From CAZDVQ01 sp964508975 (GTDB taxonomy: Bacteria > Bacteroidota > Bacteroidia > Chitinophagales > Saprospiraceae), in the NCBI GenBank assembly GCA_964508975.1, contig CAZDVQ010000023.1:1-59347 (forward strand): 59,347 bases of DNA. Reading direction: 5' to 3'. Shown piece after piece: positions 40,839-50,368 of the stretch. Under the pieces are notes generated by a model. It was not told where the DNA came from, searched no databases, and was given only the letters and a program-made list of their open reading frames with translations. The position numbers and the translations under genes were made by a program. The first letter of the stretch is position 1. The number at the start of each line of letters is the position of its first letter.

Positions 40839-42304
40839 CCAAACAGCGTATCAATATCGTTTGGCTGAAGCGCGACCTACGGTCTCAGGACCATGCGCCC
40901 TTGCATGCTGCTGAGGCTTCTGGCTTGCCTTACCTAGTTTTGTACCTGTTTGATGAAGCCATGATGGCCCACCCCGATTGTGCGCCACGGCATCTACAGT
41001 TCCAGTATTTCAGCTTGCTCGACCTTGCCGGGCGCTTGTCTAGCCAGGCCTTCCACATCAATATTTGCCAGGGTACAACGCGGCTCATCTTTGAGCAATT
41101 GCTTGCCGAGTTCGATGTTGAAAGTGTGTTGAGCTACCAAGAAACCGGCGTGCAGCTCAGCTTTGATATTGATAAATCGCTGAAGCGTTTGTTCCGGCAG
41201 CGGAGCGTGCAATGGCTTGAATTTCAACGCAATGGCATCATCAGGGGCATCAAAAACCGCGACCATTGGGATAAAGCCTGGTACAGTATGGCGCATAGTG
41301 CTATCATACACAATAGTTACAGCATGGGCCGTACGCTGCGCTGGGAGCATGGCTTCCCATTGTCGGACAAGCTGCAAGCATTGCTACAGGCCTACCCAAA
41401 GGCGTTCCAGCCAGCGGGCGAGACATACGCTTGGCGCTATTTGGCCAGTTTCATGGCCGAGCGTATCGCAAATTACAGTTTTCATATATCTAAACCGACG
41501 CTCAGCCGGGTGTCGTGTAGCCGTTTATCGCCTTATTTGGCCTGGGGCAACATCAGTATCAGGCAGGTGTACCAGCAGGTGAACCAGCATGCGCGGGCGG
41601 GTAGGCACAAGTCGGCCCACAGCAATTTTCTAACCCGCTTGCACTGGCATTGCCATTTTATACAAAAGTTTGAAACACAGTGTAGTTACGAGCAAAGTTG
41701 CATCAACAAGGCTTTTGAAACGGCTTGGCCCGAGCCCAATCCTGTTTGGCTGGAGGCTTGGAAAAAGGGTCAAACGGGTTACCCGTTGGTAGATGCGGCC
41801 ATGCGTTGTGTGGTCGAAACGGGCTGGATAAATTTCAGGATGCGGGCCATGTTGGTCTCGTTTTTATCGCATCATTTGTTCCAGGACTGGCGGCACGGCG
41901 TGTACCACTTGGCGCAGCAATTCTTGGATTACGAGCCGGGCATACATTACCCGCAGTTCCAGATGCAAGCCGGTTCAACGGGGGTAAACACCTTGCGGGT
42001 GTACAACCCGGTCAAAAACAGCCAGAAGCACGACGAGCAGGCCGAGTTCATCAAACGCTGGTGCCCCGAGTTGGCGCATTTGCCCACGCACCTCATACAT
42101 GAACCCTGGACCATCAGCCCGATGGAGGCGCTGTTCTACAACTTTGAGCTAGGCCGCGATTACCCGGCACCGCTGGTTCAACTAGCCGACACCCGCGACA
42201 AAACGAAGCTGCTCTGGGATACCCGAAAAACAAAATTATCGCGGCAAGAAGGCGAGCAAATTATAGCTAAGTTGGTGCGCAACACCGGCAAACGAGATGC
42301 TTAG
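40835..42304 (+). CDS. Deoxyribodipyrimidine photolyase / cryptochrome family protein
   Basis: A 489-residue class I photolyase/cryptochrome superfamily protein. The N-terminal alpha/beta domain begins IVWLKRDLRSQDHAPL (7-22), the DNA photolyase motif. The FAD domain shows LSPYLAWGNISIRQVY, FLTRLHWHCHFIQKF, GYPLVDAAMRCVVETGW (about 316-332) and LRVYNPVKNSQKHD. The tryptophan-rich electron path appears intact. Whether it is a CPD repair enzyme or a cryptochrome-like sensor cannot be told from sequence alone. Coupled by an ATGA overlap to the FeS-BCP-like gene, giving a two-photolyase operon. Confidence 0.9.
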   Translation: MTKQRINIVWLKRDLRSQDHAPLHAAEASGLPYLVLYLFDEAMMAHPDCAPRHLQFQYFSLLDLAGRLSSQAFHINICQGTTRLIFEQLLAEFDVESVLSYQETGVQLSFDIDKSLKRLFRQRSVQWLEFQRNGIIRGIKNRDHWDKAWYSMAHSAIIHNSYSMGRTLRWEHGFPLSDKLQALLQAYPKAFQPAGETYAWRYLASFMAERIANYSFHISKPTLSRVSCSRLSPYLAWGNISIRQVYQQVNQHARAGRHKSAHSNFLTRLHWHCHFIQKFETQCSYEQSCINKAFETAWPEPNPVWLEAWKKGQTGYPLVDAAMRCVVETGWINFRMRAMLVSFLSHHLFQDWRHGVYHLAQQFLDYEPGIHYPQFQMQAGSTGVNTLRVYNPVKNSQKHDEQAEFIKRWCPELAHLPTHLIHEPWTISPMEALFYNFELGRDYPAPLVQLADTRDKTKLLWDTRKTKLSRQEGEQIIAKLVRNTGKRDA

Positions 42305-42309
42305 AGATT

Positions 42310-42510
42310 GATTTGGGCGCCCCGGCGCTGACGCGCCGTCGTGAGCCATTTGCAGGAGCAAATGGTTCGCTTGCTACAAATGTACATTAAGTACATTTGT
42401 TTTTGCTTCGCAAAACCGCTTCACTCATGTTGCGCCGCTCGCTAATCGCTCGGCCCGCGTTGCGGTCTGGCCCTGCGGGCCACCGCTCCACATCGCTGGC
42501 GCAAAAACGG
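42310..42510 (-). repeat. GC-rich palindromic intergenic repeat, copy J (reverse, interrupted)
   Basis: TTTGGGCGCCCCGGCGCTGA at the left end and TCTGGCCCTGCGGGCCACCG near the right. The middle holds two small palindromes not seen in other copies: CCATTTGC/GCAAATGG and ACAAATGTACATTAAGTACATTTGT, as if hairpins had been inserted. Confidence 0.8.
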
Positions 42511-42519
42511 CGGCGGTTT

Positions 42520-42553
42520 TTAATGGTTAATGATAAAGGGTTAATGGTTAATG
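42520..42553. repeat. Tandem 21-bp repeat, second locus
   Basis: One full and one partial copy of the unit beginning TTAATGGTTAATGATAAA, the same as 4796-4850, again right after a reverse GC-rich copy. Confidence 0.8.
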
Positions 42554-42558
42554 CCGGG

Positions 42559-42583
42559 TAGGGGCGCAGCTACGTGTGCGCCC
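42559..42583. repeat. GGGGCGCACC-type hairpin repeat, copy 3
   Basis: GTAGGGGCGCAGCTACGTGTGCGCCC; here it follows rather than precedes the GC-rich element. A TGAAAATTTTTCAGCC tail follows, like the one after the copy at 50369. Confidence 0.8.
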
Positions 42584-42705
42584 GATGAAAATTTTTCAGC
42601 CAATATACAGGCATACCATATATATACACCACCACCTAACTAACCCATTCCCCCTATAACCTAACACCTAAATAAAAATTTAACATAAAATAAATTGGCA
42701 AAAAC

Positions 42706-42736
42706 TTGCATTCGCAAAATATATGCACTATGTTTG
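42706..42736 (+). promoter_or_regulatory. Bacteroidota-type promoter of the 1844-residue T9SS protein gene
   Basis: TTG at 42706-42708 and TATGTTTG at 42729-42736 with a 20-bp spacer, the best match in the window to the TTTG-N19-21-TAnnTTTG consensus. The leader would be about 100 nt. Confidence 0.6.
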
Positions 42737-42852
42737 TGTCATATCCAAAAATATGTAAACGGCTAGATTTGGAAAAAATCTAATATAGAGCTTGTCCGAC
42801 CCAAATAAACAGGCTTTAATTGTATACCACCAAAAAGATTTAACTATGACAA

Positions 42853-45800
42853 ATGTATTTAAAAGTTATCAACATGAAACGGGGGGGGGGTAAAGGTTCC
42901 GCACCACGTTTTAGTACAGGACTATCTTGGTTCAAGTATTTGATTTTATGCTTGCTCGGGATGTCAACCTCGTTGGGGCTTGTGGCACAACATTCTTTTT
43001 GCGGGAATGATTTATACGTTCCTTTAAGATTACAAAATTTACCTCCAACTGACACCAATTTAACTTACCCAGATAAAAGGTGTTATTCAGATCGATGGGG
43101 TAACATAGTTTATAGCGACCAGCTCGTAAATGATACCCTAGGCACTTATGGTAGAGTTGCTCAGGGGGAATCATGTCAGGCAGGTCATTTTTTGTTGAGA
43201 TTTGATGACGATGGTACTCAAACGGGATTTTACGACCCTGTTTCTGGTGAAACTAGGCGATTGATAGCCTGCCAAGTATTCGCAGATTTAAGTAACTTGA
43301 TAATGGCCCCTGTTGGGTCCTGTAATGATTTAGTCGTAATTGATTTCTTTAGATTAACCAACCCTAACGATAGACTAGGCACTGGGTCGGGAAAATATCA
43401 ATTATTACAAGGTTATGGTAGCGGGGCTGTTATTCATGGTGAAGCTTGGAAAACGTTAAATACTGGTGTTTCGAATATGTTGCCAAATGAGAACCATGGT
43501 GAGATAGACATTAACTTTGAGCCGAACATTGAATGGAATGTAGATTTAACAATTACAAGTTTACCTCCAGCTATTATCGGACTCGTTCACGCTGATTTGT
43601 ACCAAGTTATCTTGCATGAAGCCCTACATGTTCTTGAGATGACTAGCTTAATGACAGAGACTGGTAATCCCACAGTCTTTGCTGGGTCAACCTTTAATGT
43701 TGAGGCTTACAGTAATTGGGACCGGTTTATAGAAAAAAGCAATACACCATTGCGCGCCCTTTTTCAAAATTCTAGTTATTCGCTTCATTGGGTATTTTCA
43801 ATATTGCCTGCCGACCTTGTATCGGGTTTCCAAAATCTTAGATTCAGGGATGTAGGGTTGGACTTGCCATTGTACTCTCCCCCTGCCTTCAGGCCAGGGT
43901 CTAGCCTTTCACACTTCGACAGTGATGGCTGGGTGACACAACCATACTTTGTGATGCAGCCATCTTTTGACCCTTCAACTTTAATAAGATGCCCACAACA
44001 AGGGGAGGTTTCTGCGTTGTGTGCCCTTGGATTCCAGACATCTGGGGTATATGGTGATGGTACCTTGCCGTTCCATCGCAACGATTTGCCTGCCTGCGGT
44101 ACTATAATCGCTGGAGTAAACGACGGGCTGGAACAAAGAGTATTCTTAAACAGCCCTTGTTTTTCCCCCATAACGGCTCGTGAATGTAATACCTTAAGCT
44201 TGAGCTTCGCCGATTTATTACAAAATGACCAAGGAGCTACTAGTATTTTGCCGGGTTCAATTCAATTAATGTCAGGTAATGTAAGCTCCTTTACGGTACT
44301 AAATAATTCGTTGGAAATTATACCCAATGGAGTAGGACGTTGTGTGTTTAGCTATATTCCTGTGGACAATCAGGCACAACAAGGGAATATAACTTTAATT
44401 TTCATTACGGTATTACCTTGTTCTGGCCCAATTTGCGATAACCTGCATCCTTGTAATTTGATAAGTAACCCAAACTTTGAATACAACGGTACCTATACAC
44501 AACTGCCCCTAACCATAGCCCATGAGCTCAGGAATTACCCTGGCTTTAATTGTTGGTATATAATGAATTCAACACCTGATTATTATCCGTCACAGTATTT
44601 CCCACAATGGAATTTACCAAACAATCCCGGTGGATCTATTGGTTTAGGTACCTACGATTGTAATAATATAATCTGTAATGGAGAAGCAGAAATTGTATTC
44701 ACTCCTATTCAACTAGATATAAATCAAAACTTCATATTATCGTTTTTCTCTAAAAGCAATAGTGTTTTTCCCGGTGTTACCAACGGAGTATATGTAGGGC
44801 TTATTCCCTACAACGACATTTTATTTGACCCTATAGATGCATCACCTGTTCTTCCTCCTGTCAATTGGCCCAATATTCAGATGGTCTATAGTCATGACCA
44901 GCCTGTCTCCCAGACTACATGGACAAGAAATATATCCTGTTTTTCCCAATTGAATTCAGGTGCCAACACTTTGCTAATTTATCAAACGAAATCTAATTCT
45001 AATGACGGGGTTAGATCCTATTCACTTTTCGACGCCTTCGAGCTTATAGAGGATCATTTCAGCGCAGGGCCTGATATGTCTGTAAACCAATGTGGTGTAC
45101 CGATATTGATAGGTACCGATTTCTGTTCTATTTCAGGCACGCAGTACGAGTGGTTTGACCTGAGCGACCCCAACAACCCGGTGTCGCTCGGTGTGTCGGG
45201 CAGCACGACCACCACGGTCACGCCCTCGCAGACCACCACCTACCGCCTCGTGCGCACGCTACCCACGGGACAGCCCGGGGTTTCCTCGCCCGTTTGCAAC
45301 CAGGCCATCGACGAGATGACGGTGTTCGTGAACCCGCCCGCAGGTATTGACGCATCCTTTACTGTTAACGCCCAGGCTTGCCCTTCATATAGCTTTGTGC
45401 CTGCGGTTTCATCTGGCACACATCACTGGAATTTCGGTGATGGTAGCAGCTCAAATGCTGCAAACCCCACGCATACTTACCTATCCGGCGGGGTGTTTAC
45501 GGTCACGCACACGCTCAACTTCAATGGCTGCTCATACTCGGAGAGCTTGCCCCTTTTCGCACCTGCAAACTGCTGCGGGGCGGGCATCACCAAGGTCGTG
45601 GGATCTGCTTCCCCCACGGGAATTGACAACCTGGATGATGCCATAGTTGCAGGCTTGCTGCTTAATCACCAGGATTCTTGGGATACGTACCAGGACGTGG
45701 TTATACTAGGGGATTTTTACTTCAACAGCGGTAGCCCAGATGGGCCATATTATACTTTCTTAGCAGGATCAGAGATTGTGATGGGGACTGGGGCAGAAAT

Positions 45801-48387
45801 TTTCATCGATGTGGAAAACCACCTGGTGCTCGACGATGCCTTGGTTCATGGCTGTGGAGAGTATTGGAGGGCAATACACGTTTTACATGGTGGTGGGCTA
45901 ACCACAAAGCACAGCAAGGTGGACGGTGGTGAGTACGGGGTTTTGCTGGAGCCTGGCGCGGAGATTAACTGCCATACCACCGATTTCACCAAGTGCTACT
46001 CTGGTATCCACGCCGATTTCTTGGCCATGGGTAACGTCAAGCACAGCCCCGTGATCGGTTCCACGTTCAGGAAGTACCAGCCCAGCAACACCGCCTTGCC
46101 TACCGCCTACCCAGGCATGGACCCCGGGCACCTGGTACCCACCTTCGGCATCCACTTAACCAGGGTTAACGGTTTCGATATCGGGGACGGCGTGAACCTG
46201 AACGAGTTCCATGAACTATCGAGAGGAGTACAGGCCACTGAAATCGGTTTCCTGAGCGTGATGGGTTCTTCCTTTACCGACATGGTCCAGCACGGTGTTT
46301 ATGCCACGGGCTTGTTCGGGGGTAGCAGCGTGCGCGTGGATGGTAATGCCCCGTGGGGGAACCAAGCCGGGCTGGTCCAGTTCTCCCACTCTGCCCAGGT
46401 CAATTCCATGGTGGCCGTGGAGGTGAAAAGTGCGAACATGCTGGTGCAAGGCTGTATCGCCGACAACGTGAACACTGGCACACTGGCCAGCTTCATGGAC
46501 GGCTGCACGGTGGACATAAACACAAACCAGCTGGTGGCTCGCTCGCGTGGTATACAGGTGATGGACATGTTGAACCCGACGGGCGCGACGTTTCCCTGGA
46601 GTGAAATCCGGGAAAACGACATCACCTTGACCAGTAGCACCAAGCCCTTGGCGATAAGCGTGGACAATTGTCACTTGCCGCTCAACGTGTTGCAGAACTC
46701 TGTTTTCATTGACCAGTTGAACCAGGGCGGTATTTTTGTACGGAACAGCCCCAACACGAGCCTGTTTTTGACGGCGAACGATATACACCTCGGCCTACCA
46801 GGTGGCTTGCAACCCGCCAACCACAACAACCTACCGCTGTACGGCATTAGGGTAGAATTTAGCGATGGCATCAGCGTGGAGTGCAATCATGTTATCGGGA
46901 ACCCGGCTTACCCCCGTGCGCTGAGCAACCCTAGCCTGGAGAGTTACTACAACGGTTATGTACAGGTATCTTCTCCCACTGTGCAGGCCAACTGCAACGA
47001 GTTTGATGACCTGCGGGTGTGCATGAGGTACTCAGGGACGAACGCAAACACCTTAATTAGGGGTAACTACTTTGACCAGCAGAACCAGGTGGGCCTGTGG
47101 CTCTCCACCACCGGCAACATAGGTACCCAGAATAACGATGCCGGCAATGCCTGGACAGGTACCTTTGACCCTAATAAGGCAGCTATTAATTCTGCCCTCT
47201 TTATAGGGGCAGGACAACTTACAGTGAGTGCCAGTTTCGCAACTAATCCAATCCTGTTGCCGCCGCCCCTAACTGCCCAAAGCACGAGTACTAACCAGTA
47301 TTTGGTTAGTCAAGGTCCCGGTAACTCAGGCACCTACTATTACTGCCCCATAGACAACACGACCTGCCAGATGTTTACACCCCAGGCTCGGCAAGCAGTA
47401 GCCAGCTTGACAGGGTTAGACAGCCTCATCGCAGGCACCACGCTGCCTTACCCCGAGTACATGGCTGAGCAGAACGCCTGGGACGACAAGTTGCTGTACG
47501 AAAAGTTGAAGGATAACCAAGACCTCGATGGCGACATGTTGTCCTTCAAGCAATCCGTTGAACAGGGGAGCTACGACGAGCTGAGCCAGATAGCGGCCAG
47601 TAGACACAAGCTGCTGGGTGGCAACCTCCAACTGGCAAACATGCTAGACCAGCAGCGCATGGTATCTATCGTGTTGCTCGATAGCCTCGCGGCCAAGAAA
47701 AGGGCCCTCGCCTCTGCTGGAAGCCTGGCCGATTCCCTCCTTGCACAGGCCGAACTGGAGTCGCTGGGATCGAGTTACAGCCTGCTGGTTACCGACCTGA
47801 AAGCCTTGCAGGAGGCCTACAAGCAGGTTGTCTCGCAAGAATCCGCGGGGCTAGAACTACAGACGATTGGCGCTGTGATAGGCGACTACCAGGAGGCGGT
47901 ACTCAAACAAAGCCTGGAACTTTACTACGCCACGGTGGCCAAGGGGCTCTTGCCCGATGCAACACAGCAGGCCACGCTGGAGGGCATCGTTTACCAGTGC
48001 CCCGTGGTGGCAGGCCCCGGTATTTACCTGGCCAGGACGATGTACGAGCACCTGGTACCAGAGATTTACCACGACGAGGAAACTTGTAGGTTACAGGGGG
48101 TACAAATGCGCGAGGCTATGCCCGAGGCCCCTGCCACCGGCATATACCAGTTATACCCCAACCCGAACACGGGCCATTTTAAGCTGGATGTACCCCTTGG
48201 GCAGGAAGTACAAGCATACCGCCTGCTGGATGCCCGGGGCATGTTAGCCGGGGCGGGTCGCTTAAACCCCGGGGCTGGCACCCAGGAGCTTAACCTGAGC
48301 CACTTGCCCTCGGGATTCTACTACCTGGAACTGGACAAAACAAAAGGTGGCCAGGAACGTTTGAAGTTGTTGATACAAGCACCATAA
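42853..48387 (+). CDS. Giant T9SS type A surface protein with HExxH metalloprotease-like domain; G10 tract at start
   Basis: An open frame of 1844 residues. A hydrophobic signal segment (about 27-46, YLILCLLGMSTSLGLVAQ) follows a basic Gly-rich N-terminus. At about 257 lies HEALH, a zinc-peptidase-like HExxH, followed by NWDRFIE as in Bacteroidota HExxH-containing secreted proteins. A CHU-like module (about 550-740), a PKD domain with GTHHWNFGDGSSS (about 855-866), a beta-helix region (about 930-1500) and a coiled segment lead to the T9SS sorting domain (LYPNPNTGHFKLD ... LPSGFYYLELD). Starts at 42853 and 42874 are in frame with the present G10 tract (42881-42890). A third ATG at 42846 is out of frame but would be in frame with G9. 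The first 2.2 kb is more AT-rich than the rest. Confidence 0.88.
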   Translation: MYLKVINMKRGGGKGSAPRFSTGLSWFKYLILCLLGMSTSLGLVAQHSFCGNDLYVPLRLQNLPPTDTNLTYPDKRCYSDRWGNIVYSDQLVNDTLGTYGRVAQGESCQAGHFLLRFDDDGTQTGFYDPVSGETRRLIACQVFADLSNLIMAPVGSCNDLVVIDFFRLTNPNDRLGTGSGKYQLLQGYGSGAVIHGEAWKTLNTGVSNMLPNENHGEIDINFEPNIEWNVDLTITSLPPAIIGLVHADLYQVILHEALHVLEMTSLMTETGNPTVFAGSTFNVEAYSNWDRFIEKSNTPLRALFQNSSYSLHWVFSILPADLVSGFQNLRFRDVGLDLPLYSPPAFRPGSSLSHFDSDGWVTQPYFVMQPSFDPSTLIRCPQQGEVSALCALGFQTSGVYGDGTLPFHRNDLPACGTIIAGVNDGLEQRVFLNSPCFSPITARECNTLSLSFADLLQNDQGATSILPGSIQLMSGNVSSFTVLNNSLEIIPNGVGRCVFSYIPVDNQAQQGNITLIFITVLPCSGPICDNLHPCNLISNPNFEYNGTYTQLPLTIAHELRNYPGFNCWYIMNSTPDYYPSQYFPQWNLPNNPGGSIGLGTYDCNNIICNGEAEIVFTPIQLDINQNFILSFFSKSNSVFPGVTNGVYVGLIPYNDILFDPIDASPVLPPVNWPNIQMVYSHDQPVSQTTWTRNISCFSQLNSGANTLLIYQTKSNSNDGVRSYSLFDAFELIEDHFSAGPDMSVNQCGVPILIGTDFCSISGTQYEWFDLSDPNNPVSLGVSGSTTTTVTPSQTTTYRLVRTLPTGQPGVSSPVCNQAIDEMTVFVNPPAGIDASFTVNAQACPSYSFVPAVSSGTHHWNFGDGSSSNAANPTHTYLSGGVFTVTHTLNFNGCSYSESLPLFAPANCCGAGITKVVGSASPTGIDNLDDAIVAGLLLNHQDSWDTYQDVVILGDFYFNSGSPDGPYYTFLAGSEIVMGTGAEIFIDVENHLVLDDALVHGCGEYWRAIHVLHGGGLTTKHSKVDGGEYGVLLEPGAEINCHTTDFTKCYSGIHADFLAMGNVKHSPVIGSTFRKYQPSNTALPTAYPGMDPGHLVPTFGIHLTRVNGFDIGDGVNLNEFHELSRGVQATEIGFLSVMGSSFTDMVQHGVYATGLFGGSSVRVDGNAPWGNQAGLVQFSHSAQVNSMVAVEVKSANMLVQGCIADNVNTGTLASFMDGCTVDINTNQLVARSRGIQVMDMLNPTGATFPWSEIRENDITLTSSTKPLAISVDNCHLPLNVLQNSVFIDQLNQGGIFVRNSPNTSLFLTANDIHLGLPGGLQPANHNNLPLYGIRVEFSDGISVECNHVIGNPAYPRALSNPSLESYYNGYVQVSSPTVQANCNEFDDLRVCMRYSGTNANTLIRGNYFDQQNQVGLWLSTTGNIGTQNNDAGNAWTGTFDPNKAAINSALFIGAGQLTVSASFATNPILLPPPLTAQSTSTNQYLVSQGPGNSGTYYYCPIDNTTCQMFTPQARQAVASLTGLDSLIAGTTLPYPEYMAEQNAWDDKLLYEKLKDNQDLDGDMLSFKQSVEQGSYDELSQIAASRHKLLGGNLQLANMLDQQRMVSIVLLDSLAAKKRALASAGSLADSLLAQAELESLGSSYSLLVTDLKALQEAYKQVVSQESAGLELQTIGAVIGDYQEAVLKQSLELYYATVAKGLLPDATQQATLEGIVYQCPVVAGPGIYLARTMYEHLVPEIYHDEETCRLQGVQMREAMPEAPATGIYQLYPNPNTGHFKLDVPLGQEVQAYRLLDARGMLAGAGRLNPGAGTQELNLSHLPSGFYYLELDKTKGGQERLKLLIQAP
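42881..42890. repeat. G10 homopolymer tract at the 5' end of a surface-protein gene
   Basis: Ten Gs right after ATGAAAC. With G10 the start at 42846 reads 15 codons to a TAA; with G9 it would run into the long frame. Long G tracts are classic slippage sites in contingency loci. Confidence 0.9.
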
Positions 48388-48397
48388 ACCAAGGAAA

Positions 48398-50365
48398 ATG
48401 TACAAATTACTGATGTTTATCGCGGGCCTGCTCCTGTTGGGCGGGCCCGCTTTCTCGCAGCGGCACGATAACCACTGGATGACCTACACTGGGGGTGTTT
48501 CCACGAATGGCAGCTTTGTGGCAGCTTCCTACTGCAATATCTACCCCCCCCCCATAGAAGACTGGTTCATGAGTGGCATGACCCAGCTGAGTTTCTGGGG
48601 GGACACGCTCTCAATAGGCACACGTTGCGACAGTTTATATGGTTTTCGGTTGGGATCAGATACCGATTTAAGTATGAGCGATGCAGAGGGGAATTACCAG
48701 TTCAGTACCGACGGGCGGCAGATTATCAGCTGGGATGGCACGCAGTTGCAGGGGGGGGACAGCCTGGCTGGTACCCGATTATGGTACCGTTTCGTAGATT
48801 CCTTGCAGCAGACCTCGCTTACCTTTTGCAGCGGCCGGGTTATCTGTTTGCCCATGCCGGGGAATCCCCAGCGATATTTACTCCTGGAGCAAGAGATAGG
48901 GGCCATGTACTACCCCCTCTATTTTGTACATGGCTACTTTAACCTGGGCCTGTTGTACCATGTGATCGACATGTCGGCCAACGGGGGGCACGGTGCCGTG
49001 GTGCAGAAAAACCAGGGCCTGTATAGCCCGCCGGGTGATACCCTGGAGCCTGGCGGCCTGTGCGCGACGCGGCATGCCAACGGGCGCGACTGGTGGATAT
49101 TGCAGCACGGGCGGCAAAACAACTGCTACTACCGTTACCTGTTGGACCCCTCGGGTATTCACTACCTGGGCAAGCAGTGTACCGGACAACTCCTGGCATC
49201 GTTTCAATCAGCGGGTGGCCTGCGGCCCTGCTTCTCGCCCTCAGGGGAGTACTACTTTCGCCCAGGGGGACTAAACAACGACGTGTCGCTGTTCGAATTC
49301 GACCGTTGTACAGGCCTGCTGGGTAACGAGCTGCACTGGTACCCGAGGCTTGTCCAGCCCCCGTCTTGGAATTACCCGGGCGGCTGTGCATTTTCAGCCT
49401 CTGGAAAGCGGCTATACGTGGCGATGTACAGGGAACTAAACCAGTACAGCATGGAGCCGGGACAGTTTGACCTGGCCACGCTGTTGGCCAGCGAGGTGAA
49501 GGTTGACTCTCTCGGCACCATCAGCACGAGCCAGTACACGCACCCGCTGTACGGCCAGATGTACCATCAGACAGCAATGTTCAGGATGTACCTGGCACCG
49601 GATGGCAGGATATATTTTGAACCTAATTTTTTCTCGGGCAACTTGATCCAGTACCCCGAGGAGCAGGGGGCTGCCGTGGGCTATACCTGGGATGGTATGT
49701 ACCTGCCCACAGGCGCTGGCGGCGGCGCGCCCAACCATCCCCACTACCGCCTGGGGGCATTAACGGGTAGCGGTTGTGACACGCTAGGTTTAAGTAGCCT
49801 CCAAAGTACGAGCTATTGGCTAGACTTTGGCCAGGTGGAGGCGGGCAGCAGTGCAACGCTGGGTATAGACGTGGTATCGCGGGTGGGTTACCCGGCCAGC
49901 CTGGATACCTTGCAGTACCGGCAGTCCACGGGTGTATTCAGCAGTAGCTTGGCCTTGCCTACCATGTTGCCCAAGTATGATACCTTGCACTACGATGTAA
50001 CGTTCTCGCCCACGGCCTCTGGCTACGTGGAAGATACCCTGGAGCTACACAGCAACTACGGCGTGGTAAGGGTGCGTTTAACGGGCAACGGTATCAACTC
50101 GGTAGGCACGGTGGCCAGCCAGGCGGTATCGGTACAGTTGTACCCCAACCCGGCCAGCAACGCGGTAACGGTGTACGCGCAAGGCGCGGAGATAGCTCAA
50201 GCCTTGTTGTACAGCAGTCGGGGCGAGTTGCTCAAAACGCAAAGTATTGCTCTGTCAAAAGGCCAGCTGGACCTCGCGGGCATACCGCCGGGCCTCTACC
50301 TCGTGGAGCTGGTACTGGCGGATGGAAGAAGGGGCATTTCCAAGTTATTAGTTATTAATTATTAG
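48398..50365 (+). CDS. Secreted T9SS type A protein with choice-of-anchor D-like domain; C10 and G8 tracts
   Basis: A 655-residue protein. Signal peptide MYKLLMFIAGLLLLGGPAFS, cleaved near residue 20. About 25-460 resembles a beta-propeller seen in Bacteroidota surface proteins (WWILQHGRQNN, LYVAMYRELNQYS, YLAPDGRIYF). About 470-560 is a HYDIN/choice-of-anchor D-like sheet (LDFGQVEAGSSATLGI, YDVTFSPTASG). Residues 575-655 are the T9SS sorting domain (VQLYPNPASNAVTVYA ... IPPGLYLVELVLADG). It starts 10 bp after the giant protein gene, so they are co-transcribed. A C10 tract at codons 49-52 and a G8 tract at codons 118-121 could shift the frame and truncate the protein. Confidence 0.88.
   Translation: MYKLLMFIAGLLLLGGPAFSQRHDNHWMTYTGGVSTNGSFVAASYCNIYPPPIEDWFMSGMTQLSFWGDTLSIGTRCDSLYGFRLGSDTDLSMSDAEGNYQFSTDGRQIISWDGTQLQGGDSLAGTRLWYRFVDSLQQTSLTFCSGRVICLPMPGNPQRYLLLEQEIGAMYYPLYFVHGYFNLGLLYHVIDMSANGGHGAVVQKNQGLYSPPGDTLEPGGLCATRHANGRDWWILQHGRQNNCYYRYLLDPSGIHYLGKQCTGQLLASFQSAGGLRPCFSPSGEYYFRPGGLNNDVSLFEFDRCTGLLGNELHWYPRLVQPPSWNYPGGCAFSASGKRLYVAMYRELNQYSMEPGQFDLATLLASEVKVDSLGTISTSQYTHPLYGQMYHQTAMFRMYLAPDGRIYFEPNFFSGNLIQYPEEQGAAVGYTWDGMYLPTGAGGGAPNHPHYRLGALTGSGCDTLGLSSLQSTSYWLDFGQVEAGSSATLGIDVVSRVGYPASLDTLQYRQSTGVFSSSLALPTMLPKYDTLHYDVTFSPTASGYVEDTLELHSNYGVVRVRLTGNGINSVGTVASQAVSVQLYPNPASNAVTVYAQGAEIAQALLYSSRGELLKTQSIALSKGQLDLAGIPPGLYLVELVLADGRRGISKLLVINY
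48544..48553. repeat. C10 homopolymer tract
   Basis: Ten Cs encode the last base of Tyr and three Pro codons (NIYPPPIED). A G8 tract follows at 48751-48758. Gain or loss of one base truncates the protein early. Confidence 0.9.
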
Positions 50366-50368
50366 GTT

